The notes under the pieces: generated by a model
The model's input: the letters and a program-made list of their open reading frames with translations, nothing else
The model's database searches: none
What the model was told of the DNA's origin: nothing
Position numbers and translations under genes: made by a program
DNA from: Zopfochytrium polystomum
Taxonomy: Eukaryota > Chytridiomycota > Chytridiomycetes > Chytridiales > Chytridiaceae
DNA length: 64,000 nucleotides
Direction of reading: 5' to 3'
Assembly (NCBI GenBank): GCA_025765615.1
Contig: JAIVFJ010000015.1
Span: 248,001-312,000, forward strand
Shown here: one piece after another, positions 54,886-64,000 of the stretch
How positions within the stretch are numbered: the first letter of the stretch is position 1
Layout of the letters: the number at the start of each line of letters is the position of its first letter

Positions 54886-57800
54886 ATGAAGGCGCCTCGA
54901 CAAGTCGCGGGTCCAGCCTCCCGCCGACCGCCAGCCGCAGGAGGATCAGCACCAGCAGCAGCATCAGCAGCAGCAGCATCAGCAGCAGCAGCAGCAGCAA
55001 CGGCCTCGGCCCCAGCAGCGGCTGCGACGGCCGCCGGGGCAGCAGTGGTGACCGCTCGGGAAGTTTCATCGACGACTCGTTCCGCCGGAGGGCGAGTCAC
55101 CCGCGCCGCCGCCGCGAAGCGCAGTAGCACCACCGCTGACGCACGGCGCTCTCCCACGCGCACCCAGCCGCCTCTACCGCCGGCGGCGACAGATCCCGCG
55201 GCCGCCCGGCCGCCGCCGCTCTACCGCACGCGCTCCGCAACGCGTTCAGCGTCCGTCGAGTCCTCCGCCGCTCCCGCCGCGGACGCAGCAAAGCCGGACC
55301 GCCCATCGACGACCGCGTTGACGACGCGCTCGCGGTCGTCCAAAGGCCCGCTGAAGCGGAATCTCGGCCCGGGCGGGCCCGGCGCGACGTCAGCAGCTGC
55401 GGTAGGGATGGCGGACGCAACGGGGGCGCCCGAGAAGGGCGACCCGTCCATGCAGGCGGCGTCCGATCCGGCGCAGGATGCTCCCCCGGCTCTGGCGACA
55501 GCAATCTCCATGTCCGAGTCGATGGTTTCTGAGGAAGAGCTGCGTGCCGCCCGAACAAGAGAACGAGGCGCGGTGCAGTCGATTGCGCGCTTGGGTCGTT
55601 GAGGCGATGAAGTCTGACCGATTGGGCACGGCGGTGTTTTGGGCAGAGCGGCTCGTCACCATGACTAGTAGGTGTTTCCAGTTTTTTTTTTTTTTTTGTG
55701 CTCGAGCTATTTGTAATCGCGAACGAAAGACGGTTCAGCGCAAGATGTCTGGCTCTTAGCGAGATCACTTTTTCTGCGGTCTCAGTATGCAAGAACATTG
55801 ATCGTCATTAGGAAATGGAGAAGAAAGGAACCGGCATTTCAGCGACTTCTCGCTCATTCAATGGTCCATTCACACCGCACAACTTTCTTTGCAAATGCTG
55901 TCACATGAGCTGACGTCCCGGTGTTCACCAACAGATTAAGCTCAAAAGATCGAGGGACGCTAGGGAAATTCTTCAAAATTTGCCGGCTGATTCTTCAGGT
56001 ATTTTGCACGCCTTTAAACATGGCCCTCATATTTGGACCATACAGGCTCCGTCGAAGTTGAAATAGCGCCTGTTGCTGGCTACAACCAAGAGTCTTTCGA
56101 TAAATGGCTCATTGGCATCGCCTTTTTGGAGCAACTGAGGATGAAACCCGCAAAGGAAGCTTTCTTGCAGTCTGCTGCGCTCGACCCAAGATTTTACGAG
56201 GAACGTTTCACTGATAATTTCCTCCTGAAATCTAAACATTTCAATTTGCAGCCCTTTCATGCGCTCGTGTCAAACCACTTGCTATCGTTCACCGAAGGTG
56301 GTAAATTCGGCCATAATGAAAATACTGACAAAGGAGCCTTAGAGCAAGAGTTAATGAAGTCATTTAATTTCCGATTATGCCAAGAGGATAAAGAATTGAT
56401 CGAACTGCTCTATTCGTGCCAGCTGAACCAGGAACGTTCCAAGGCAATATGGAATGCACATGAACTGACCAGCAAATTCACAGAACGCATTTTCCGCAGA
56501 CATTGTTGAAGTGTGGAAATGCTTGGAATTGTCCTTTAATTTGGCTGATGACCCCATCGTCGCACTCTCAAAGTCGAACTACTTATTTAAAAGATGTAAA
56601 TACACTGATTCTCTCTTCTACGCTAATCTGTAAGTACCGCTACAATCTTTGAGCGATTCTGATCCACACTCCTCGCTACAATGAGTGTTGCAAAGGCAAA
56701 CCCTCTCAGCAACGACTACGTTTGGACAACAATTGCATGCATGCATGAACTTGGCCAGAAGTCGGATCTCTTCGCCCTCGGGCACAAGCTCTCGCGTGCC
56801 GACCCCAAAAACCCAGCGGCTTGGTACGCTGCGGGTTGTTTCTATCTCCTGCAAAACAACACAATCGAAGCAAAGCGGAATTTCCGCAAGGCGCTCGAAC
56901 ACGACCGGAGATTTGTTCCTGCTTGGATTGGGTTTGGTCAGGCTTATGAAGCAGAAAGTGCACGCGAACAAGCGATCATGTCGTATTCTGAAGCGGTTAA
57001 AGCTTGGCCTGGGTATGTTTGACGTCGCCATTTTTCTTCGTTTTCTCGAAACCGCTTTAACCGCTAGCCTAGGGATCATTACCCAATGCTGTGTAATGGC
57101 CTGCTTTACATTGAACAGGGAATCCTAAACACAGGGCGCGAGTTCATAACTAATGCGCACATTATCTGCCCAGAAGATCCACTAGGTTCAGAACGAGTTG
57201 GGAATTCTTGCACACCGCGAGCAGAAGTATGGCGACTGCGAAAATACCATGTTCTCTCTCTGACCCAAATGCAGCTACTCGGAAGCAACAAGATGGTTTG
57301 AGAAAGCTTGGAAAGCATTGGTGCTGACGTGGGCGCACCGAAAATGTGGGAAACGATACAGCACAATCTCGGACAGAGCCTGCTGAAACAACGGTGAACA
57401 TCTGCCCAAAAGATGTGCTATTTGATCCTCACGAAACTGCAATTACAGGGATTTTGACAGAGCTCGGCAGAGCTTTAAAAAGGTGCTGGCCTTGAATCGC
57501 AGTCGGACAAGCACTCTGACTGCGCTGGCAATGGTGGAGGCATCCCAAGGGAAGTTGGAAGAAGCCACTATAATATTGCACGAGGTTTGATGGTCGAATT
57601 CGAAAAAAGGAATTCATCCCCGACACCCTTCGCACCAGGTGCTGGCTCTGGACCCATTCAATACTGCAGCTGGGGAGCTGCTCAAATCGGTTCTGGACAG
57701 TCTCTCGAGGGTGGTATTTGAACCAGCAGAAGCACCGCTGCCACCCCGGAGAAAGCGGCCGCCCCTCTCTCACGCCGACCGCAGAATCAACAGACAGCCT

Positions 57801-58244
57801 CGCGACGCCGCCTCTTTCAAGGGCAAGCACAAAGCCCTCCCAAAAGGAACGCCAACCCTAATGCAGTACTCATCCGGAGCCACTGAGGACAGCGACGGCG
57901 ACGAGGCAATGTCGACACCTTCAGCTCCCAATACCCTGAACTCGCGTTCGGTTATGGCCGTAGACGGCGTTGTGGGCGATGCCGGAATCGCGGCGAGACT
58001 GTTTTCGCAAACGAAGGCTTCGTTCCAGCAGCGGATGAACGAGCTTGTGGAGACGGACCAAGCGAGGGGGTCGAGACCAGCAGCAGCTGGCTCTTTTACG
58101 GCTGGTGCCAACTCCGCCAATGGCAGAGGGAGCTTGCATACTGCGCCGTCGCGGCAGGAGAGGGTTGCAAGCTCGTTTGCCGGTGCCATGGAACCGGAAG
58201 GCGGGGAGCGTGAAGAGGGCATGTCTGATATGGAGGTTGAATGA
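54886..58244 (+). CDS. CDC16: anaphase-promoting complex subunit 6 / Cdc16 (TPR protein)
   Basis: The first exon encodes an Ala/Pro/Arg-rich leader, then, after a one-base slip near 55575, LRAWVVEAMKSDRLGTAVFW and AERLVTMT. This is the usual Cdc16 opening helix. Later exons give TPR blocks: IAFLEQLRMKPAKEAFLQSA, FHALVSNHLLSFTEEQELM (introns 56209-56252 and about 56300-56347 removed), VEVWKCLELSFNLADDP, FYANLNDYVWTTIACMHELG, FALGHKLSRADPKNPAAWYA, REQAIMSYSEAVKAWPG and FITNAHIICPEDPL. The last exons give FKKVLALNRSRTSTLTALAM and VLALDPFNTAAGELLKSVL. APC/C ubiquitylates securin and cyclins, and Cdc16 is a scaffold of the TPR arm. Shifts also occur near 57186 and 57330. The expected TPR between 55680 and 55930 was not found, so the model there is incomplete. 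The C-terminal ~190 residues are disordered. Confidence 0.78.
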
Positions 58245-58651
58245 GCGAGTGTGTGGTGGACACGTCATGCCTCTCCTTTGTCTTTGTAAATTCTTCCTTC
58301 CTCAAAAAATGGTAAAAAATTTTTTTGGATTTGTCTGTCCTGTCCGCCAATCATGTCTGCTTCGCTGGTCCTACTGATTCCATAACGGGAAGTCGGTCCG
58401 ACAGTCTGTCTGCGAATCAGTCGGCCGGTCGGGCAGTCAGCGAACACTCCAGCAAAAGATTTTTTTTGTTTTTGTCTGTCTGGCAGTTGCAGCGCTCTGT
58501 CTGCCGCCCAATCAGCCGTCGTTCCACTATCGAACCAACCATCCCCCTTAAAAAGTTGCACGTTCCTCTTCGTTTCGTTTCCTCAGTCCCCGATCACTCA
58601 CAACCTCAACTCCTCACCAGTTAGAACCAACCACCACCACCACCACCAGCC

Positions 58652-60203
58652 ATGAGGGAAATCGTCCACGTTCAGGTCGGCCAGTGCGGTAACCAGGTAA
58701 CGTCTCCTCCATCCCACGCGTCTCTCCGTCCTTTCGCGGATGCTCATTGTTCGTGCCCACACGCGACAGATTGGTGCCAAGTTCTGGGAGGTCATCTCAG
58801 ACGAGCACGGCATTGATGCTGCCGGCAACTACAGCGGCTCTATCCCAGACGAGCAGCTCCAGCGCATCAACGTCTACTACAACGAGGCAAGCAGCGGCAA
58901 GTATGTGCCACGTGCCGTCCTCGTCGACTTGGAGCCGGGTACGATGGACTCGGCGAGGGCCGGTCCCGTCGGCGCTCTGTTCCGACCGGTGAGTCTCGCA
59001 CGCGTCTGAAAGCGAAATGGGGATGACGGAGCAGAATGGCTCTGATCATGCACTGAAACGCTGGTCGCTCAAGCTGATTGCAAGTAATGAAGCTCCTTCT
59101 GACCCACCTTTTGATTTCAGGACAACTTCGTCTACGGCCAGTCTGGTGCAGGCAACAACTGGGCCAAGGGTCACTACACCGAGGGTGCCGAGCTCGTCGA
59201 CTCGGTCCTCGACGTCATCCGCAAGGAAGCCGAATCGACCGACTGCCTTCAAGGTTTCCAGGTCGCCCACTCCCTCGGCGGCGGCACTGGTGCCGGTATG
59301 GGAACACTCCTTATCTCCAAGATCCGCGAAGAATACCCCGACCGCATGATGTGCACCTTCTCGGTCGTTCCCTCCCCCAAGGTCTCTGACACTGTCGTCG
59401 AGCCGTACAACGCCACCCTCTCGGTCCACCAGCTCGTCGAGAACTCCGACGAGACCTTCTGCATTGACAACGAGGCTCTGTACGACATCTGCTTCCGCAC
59501 TCTCAAGCTCCGCAGTCCGGCCTTTTCCGACCTGAACCACCTAGTGTCGGCCGTCATGTCCGGTGTGACCACGTCCCTCCGTTTCCCTGGTCAGCTAAAC
59601 TCTGACCTGAGGAAGCTTGCCGTGAACCTTGTCCCCTTCCCGCGTCTCCACTTCTTCATGGTCGGTTTCGCGCCGCTCACCGCCGCTGGCTCGCAGCAGT
59701 TCCGTTCCCTCACTGTCCCCGAGCTGACCCAGCAAATGTTCGACGCCAAGAACATGATGGCCGCGTCCGACCCGCGCCACGGCCGTTACCTCACCGCCGC
59801 GGCCATGTTCCGTGGCAAGATGTCGATGAAAGAAGTCGAGGAGCAGATGCTCAACGTCCAGTCCAAGAACTCGTCGTACTTTGTCGAGTGGATCCCCAAC
59901 AATGTCAAGATGGCCGTCTGTGACATCCCGCCCAAGGGCCTCAAGATGTCGGCCACGTTCGTCGGCAACTCGACCGCCATCCAGGAGCTGTTCAAGCGTG
60001 TTTCTGAGCAGTTCACGGCCATGTTCAGGCGCAAGGCTTTCTTGCACTGGTACACTGGCGAGGGCATGGACGAGATGGAGTTCACCGAGGCAGAGTCCAA
60101 CATGAACGACCTCGTGTCCGAGTACCAGCAGTACCAGGACGCGACCGCCGAGGAGGAGGGCGAGTTCGAGGAGGAGGAGGGCAAGGAGGCCCCCCAGGAG
60201 TAA
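58652..60203 (+). CDS. beta-tubulin
   Basis: Three exons (58652-58696, 58770-58988, 59121-60203) total 1347 nt and encode 448 residues, full length. It starts [15 protein letters not shown]; introns follow residues 15 and 88, and the first is in the classic fungal position. The tubulin signature [12 protein letters not shown] is intact and the acidic tail ([17 protein letters not shown]) is normal. It polymerises with alpha-tubulin into microtubules and binds GTP exchangeably. Positions equivalent to benzimidazole-resistance sites keep the sensitive-type residues: FSVVPSPKV (Phe167 equivalent) and DETFCIDN (Glu198 and Phe200 equivalents). One residue is inserted in the loop [13 protein letters not shown], so numbering is shifted by one. 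The gene is clean, with no indels, and has the strong C-rich codon bias expected of high expression. Confidence 0.97.
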
Positions 60204-60501
60204 ACGTGTTTAACTGTCCAGGCAGTCCTCTTATGTACTTATGACCGCGCGCAGTGCCGTGGAAGGCTTTGCACGTTTTCCCGCCGTTTCGCTCCTTTTG
60301 TGGTTATTCCATGCCGCCCCCGAACCCCTTGAAATTTGTACTAGCGACTTTCATCAGCAGTGAATCAATACACTCACTGTTTGAATCAATCTGTTGTTGG
60401 TCCTCCGCCAGTTTCAAACAGTGTGCGTGGTCGATTATCACGGAATAGAGAAATAGTGAGAAAAGCCAGTGTAGCGGTATGCACCCGTACAATTACACTG
60501 T
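60204..60501. other. convergent 3' region of beta-tubulin and HDAC
   Basis: The two stop codons are 298 bp apart and face each other. No gene is present; this is the shared 3' UTR space. Confidence 0.45.
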
Positions 60502-60506
60502 TTATT
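60501..60506 (-). promoter_or_regulatory. AATAAA overlapping the HDAC stop codon
   Basis: The minus strand reads GAAAAATAAAC: the TAA stop (60502-60504) lies inside an AATAAA hexamer. If used, cleavage would leave a 3' UTR of only about 15-30 nt. Another downstream signal is possible. Confidence 0.4.
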
Positions 60507-63018
60507 TTTCAACAACATCCATCGCCTTGGGAGCCTCGTTGACCTCACCGTCCTCTGCAGCTTCCACGGCGGTAGCAGCAGTCAGCTCGCCGCTTGGCCC
60601 AGTGACCGCGGCCGTCCCACCCTCAGCCATAACCACATCCTCCCCTTCCTCACCTAGTGCCGCCTCAGCGCTGGCCTCTAATGCCGACTGTGAAGTCTCC
60701 GGCGGTACCTTTGTTTCCGCGCCAGCTTCCAGCTGGGGCGGCGGGGCAACCAAAGACGCCGGTGGCGGCGGCGGCGGCGCGTCGGCCGTTCCCGCGTTTG
60801 CCGCGGCGCGGGGTTCATCGCTGTGGCTCTGCCAGTCTCGTTTCCGTCCTTCTCGGCCCCTCTTTTTTGCAGAGGAAGGGCCGTCGAGGTCGTCGTCCGA
60901 GTCTGACATCTCGTTGTCAGGTACAACACGCTTGTCTTTCATTTTCTCTGAAATCGGAGGGTGGAAGCAAGCACCAGTTAGCAAGGCTTTTTCACCGCGT
61001 CCGTCGCAAGGTTCTCACGGGTCACTCTAACGTCTTTTGTCGTTTCGTCGTCGTCGTCCTCCCCATCCGAAAAGGCGTCTCTTGGCACCTCTACAATAAA
61101 GGAAGTGAGTTCCCTCAAATATGCGACGCAACAACAACGAAACTTGCCTTGCGATTGCACGCTCGGTGCGTGTCGGCACGTTGCGGAGATTTTCGAGAAC
61201 GCGGGCACTTTGGAGGTGCGAAGGTCAGAGGCACTCACGAAAAAGGAGACGAAAACTTACAGAACTTTGTCGAGATACTGCCGGCTATTTAGATTCTCCA
61301 TATTGCAACTCGGTACGTCCAGCTTGAATTCTGGGCCGTAATACTGCATGTACTCATTTTGTGGAATCTCTGAATACTTTTATCAGACGTCCATGGCAGA
61401 TATGAGATCGCGTCTTACCGGAGCTGAGCGTCTCGCCGACGGCTCTCGCGGTTTCGTACGTCCAAAGCCGTGAGACGTTTCGAATGGTGTAACCGCCACC
61501 CCCCAGTAGTAAAAGTGGAACATTAAAAGACTTGAGGAAATCAACTGCCATTGCGTGACCTGGTTTGCGCGGTAAGCTGACGAGAACTGAGATGTTTTTG
61601 AGCGAATTCACCAACCTTTCATTGATAAATTAAAGCAGCCCAATCGATCCCCTGCTAGTGAATCGCCACCACATTGCAGAACAACAGCGCCAGGTCGGTA
61701 CCACTCCATGACGTGTTGAATGACCTTGGGGTGGTGGTGATGGGGTTCCAGATACACATGTCAGTCTTGACGTACCCAAACAAAGTCACTCACCGGACAA
61801 AATACGCTTTCATACGACTCGTCGTTCATGCCATCCTTGAGTGGGAAATTAACAGAGTAGTATTTTCCGCGACCATAACCAACGTCCTGATAGCGGGAGT
61901 TTTAAAGTGAATCTCTTTTTGTTTCACACGTTCGAAAGGGAGGTGGTAATGGACTTACACTGATGTCCCCGGTTCCTGGAAAGTATTCCCCGTACTTGTG
62001 GAACGATACGGTCATTACCCGGTCAGTGAGGTAAAACGCTTCCTCGACTCCGTCTCCGTGATGGATATCAATGTCCACGTACAGCACGCGTTGGTGCACT
62101 CTTCCATTGGCCGTAGTCGTCGCGAGAAATGTAAGACAATGCGAAAAACTAAGCCGCTTCCCACCTTAGAAGCTCCAAAATTGCTAAAACAATATCGTTC
62201 ACGTAGCAAAAGCCCGATGCCTCGCTCTTCTTTGCATGGTGCAGACCACCGCTCCAGTTTATCGCAATGTCTGCTTCTCCTCGAATCAGCTTCGTCGCGG
62301 CATCTGAAGGATCGACGTGTTACGAGACGCCTGGAGCTTTCTCAGATGTGTGCACTTACCGATGGATCCTCCCGCCGAGAGGGAGCAGAATTCGAAAAGG
62401 CCGTCAAACACTGGGCAGTCCTCCCCAACGTTGACTGCCGTGAATCCCGGGTTAAAGAGCTATTTTTCGATCCCATACATACATTTTGCTTGGTACTTTG
62501 TAACCTCCTCCACGCTCTCTGGTGTGACGCGTCGAAGGAAGTCGATATAATCGTCGGTGTGGAATTTGGTCATTTCGGCTGCAGTGGCTGGGCTCGGGCG
62601 CTTCGATCAAAAGAGCGAAGCGTCAGCTGGCACTCGGTTGAATCACAGAAGAAGAGATGCGTATACCATAACCTCAAGCTTTTTGTACAGGCCGTAGTTC
62701 AAAATCAAGTTGTGTGTCATCCGGATGCGGTGCGGCTGAGTTTGAAAGGTGAGATGTGTCAGGAGCCGATTGCGAACAAAGCCGGCTCGAGACGACCAAA
62801 GTGAGGCGCCCAACGCCCGTTCCGAACCTTCATCGGATGCTGCGGACCGTAATGGTAGTTTCCAACATCCTCTGCTCTCGGTGGGTGAGTCGAACGAGAG
62901 CAAGTCGGACACGCAAAAAAGGAAACTGGATCCACGAACGATGGTAGTAGTAGGCGACACGGTTCTTTCGCGTCGCCGTTGGCTGGAATGTGTTGATCGG
63001 ACCAAAGCTGGAATGCAT
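60502..63018 (-). CDS. class I histone deacetylase (Rpd3/Hos2 type)
   Basis: Multi-exon gene. The first exons are 62940-63018, 62828-62871, 62673-62735 and about 62483-62600, and the last coding block ends at 60502. The order of conserved blocks is full: [80 protein letters not shown] and [20 protein letters not shown] (catalytic His pair). Next come [19 protein letters not shown] (zinc ligands Asp and His), [36 protein letters not shown] (zinc Asp) and [20 protein letters not shown]. The C-terminal tail is acidic, Ala/Pro-rich and includes [12 protein letters not shown]. Class I enzymes remove acetyl groups from histones in Sin3- or Set3-type complexes. The SWIRM protein at 35.9 kb is a possible partner family; this is only an inference. 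Confidence 0.92.
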
Positions 63019-63397
63019 CCGCGTCTCGTTAGTTTCTGTTACAAGTCGATGGCGATGCGGGTCCGTCCAGGCGTTCCGCCGGGGTGCCGATCTCGGAGGG
63101 CAAGGATGTCCTCACCTTCCAGACATTTCCTCTGGGAAATCGTCGAAGTTCTTTTACTTGTGTGAACGATCACCGCCACAGCCCCATTCAGCCAGCACAC
63201 GGCAACCAGAATACGCGCGAACGTTCAAAATTCATGCCACCAGGCAGGAGCGCGAACCATGTGAAGTTCGTGGTGCTACAATCCATGCTATCGAAATTAG
63301 CAGAGAAGATTATCGCTGTTCACCACGGCCTTTTGATTGACCGGCTGCCATTATTGTTGAAATTGGTTACCGCCAAACGAGCTCCATCTGGCTCACT
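63019..63397. other. intergenic region between HDAC start and RAD54-type 3' end
   Basis: It should hold the HDAC promoter and the 3' UTR of the translocase gene, both on the minus strand. No gene was recognised. Confidence 0.35.
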
Positions 63398-64000
63398 TTA
63401 TTCTGCTCTCACTCGCCACATCAATCCAGAAACCAGAGTGGGAAGTTCTGGCTTCTCGGATTCCATAAACTTCACGAGAAGATGATCGCTTAAAGCTCCC
63501 AGCTCCCAACTAGAATTGGAGGTGGAATAACTCAACCAACCCTGTTCAATCTTGTATGGAATATCAGTCATGTTCAAAGAGAATGTATTCAAAGGGGGCA
63601 TAAATGCTCACGTCATCGTTCATAGATTCGAGAGTAAGAGACGTGGTTGCTGTGTTCAAAGTGAACAAATCTCGCAGCTAAACGGCTTTAGCAGTGGCCC
63701 ACACACATTTTGCTTATTACCTCCTCGTTTGTGAAACGTGAAGCGGCATCTTCTTTTCCATCGACGATGGCGTTACTAAGAGAAGTCTTTGACATTTGTC
63801 GCTGCAGAATTTTCTCCTCCAAAGTGCCTGGTGTCACCAATCGGTAGATTTTGACGGGCCGCTTCTGTCCCTCGCGCCATATTCTTGCCATAGCCTGCTC
63901 GGTGATGGCAGGATTCCAGTCCAAATCTATCATAAACAAAGCGAGATGCCCCAATGAGAGAGATACCCTGCCCACCGGCTTTGGCTGAAAGGAGGAAACA
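63398..64000 (-). CDS. 3' part of a RAD54/Rdh54-type SNF2 translocase (5' end outside window)
   Basis: Exons 63722-64000 (continues beyond the window), 63612-63677 and 63398-63541 are read on the minus strand. The helicase C-terminal domain is clear. Motif V-like LSAKAGGQGISLIGAS and IDLDWNPAITEQAMARIWRE precede GQKRPVKIYRLVTPGTLEEK, with the motif VI arginine in QAMARIWR. The following RQMSKTSLSNAIVDGKED and RFTNEELRDLFTLN are typical of RAD54/RAD54B just after the helicase core. This helps place it in the recombination branch rather than chromatin remodellers. Such proteins move along DNA and assist Rad51-mediated strand exchange. A single extra T near 63928 (GTTTATG) breaks the frame between GASR and IDLDWNP. 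The C-terminus (KPELPTLVSGLMWRVRAE) is a plausible natural end. Confidence 0.85.

Noticed and set aside
1..64000. tRNA, rRNA, CRISPR array, autonomous transposon
   Set aside because: No cloverleaf/B-box, rRNA-like block, regular spaced repeat, transposase or reverse transcriptase motif could be recognised by eye.

Overview
The window is nuclear DNA of an intron-rich fungus, most likely an early-diverging zoosporic (chytrid-like) lineage. The genes are spliced with short GT-AG introns (about 40-135 nt). The set includes fungal-type homoserine O-acetyltransferase, a SWIRM protein, a secreted lytic polysaccharide monooxygenase, a class I histone deacetylase and beta-tubulin. A DOCK-family exchange factor and a CHASE-domain protein argue against a typical Dikaryon. 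The taxon is an inference from gene content. No rRNA, tRNA, CRISPR or prokaryotic operon signal was seen.

Layout. 1-540 is the 3' end of a membrane protein (+). 622-1210 is a small four-exon gene (-) rebuilt from its splice sites. 1604-5667 encodes a 1300-residue low-complexity protein (+). 6571-9281 is an F-box gene (+), followed by a patchwork of gene fragments (9340-10020) and a decayed second copy of the F-box gene (about 10300-12667). Then come a polysaccharide monooxygenase (12852-13854, -), a steroid 5-alpha-reductase family enzyme (14190-15611, +) and an unrecognised multipass membrane protein (16017-18220, -). A run of plus-strand genes follows: acireductone dioxygenase (19268-20231), a tomosyn/Sro7-type protein (20280-24247), DOCK (24628-32318), a TBC RabGAP (32795-35438), a SWIRM protein (35915-37882) and an arrestin/DM9 fusion (38273-40822). 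Homoserine O-acetyltransferase (41273-43251) and a CHASE-domain protein (44825-46332) are on the minus strand. 46.4-50.6 kb is gene-poor and repeat-rich. The right end holds an ARF-like GTPase (-), an F-box/WD40 protein (-), APC6/Cdc16 (+), beta-tubulin (+), a class I HDAC (-) and the 3' end of a RAD54-type translocase (-).

Shared themes. Vesicle traffic and polarity genes are frequent (tomosyn, DOCK, TBC, ARF, arrestin). Ubiquitin/cell-cycle genes also recur (two F-box types, APC6). Exon lengths were checked for frame closure. The models of tomosyn, DOCK, TBC, SWIRM, ADI1, ARF, tubulin, CHASE and the 635-residue membrane protein close exactly. Several equally conserved genes (homoserine acetyltransferase, F-box/WD40, DM9, APC6, RAD54, the reductase) are broken only by single-base shifts, often in 2-3 base homopolymers. 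That pattern looks more like residual assembly error than gene death. The duplicated F-box copy is the real pseudogene, with scattered stops and many shifts.
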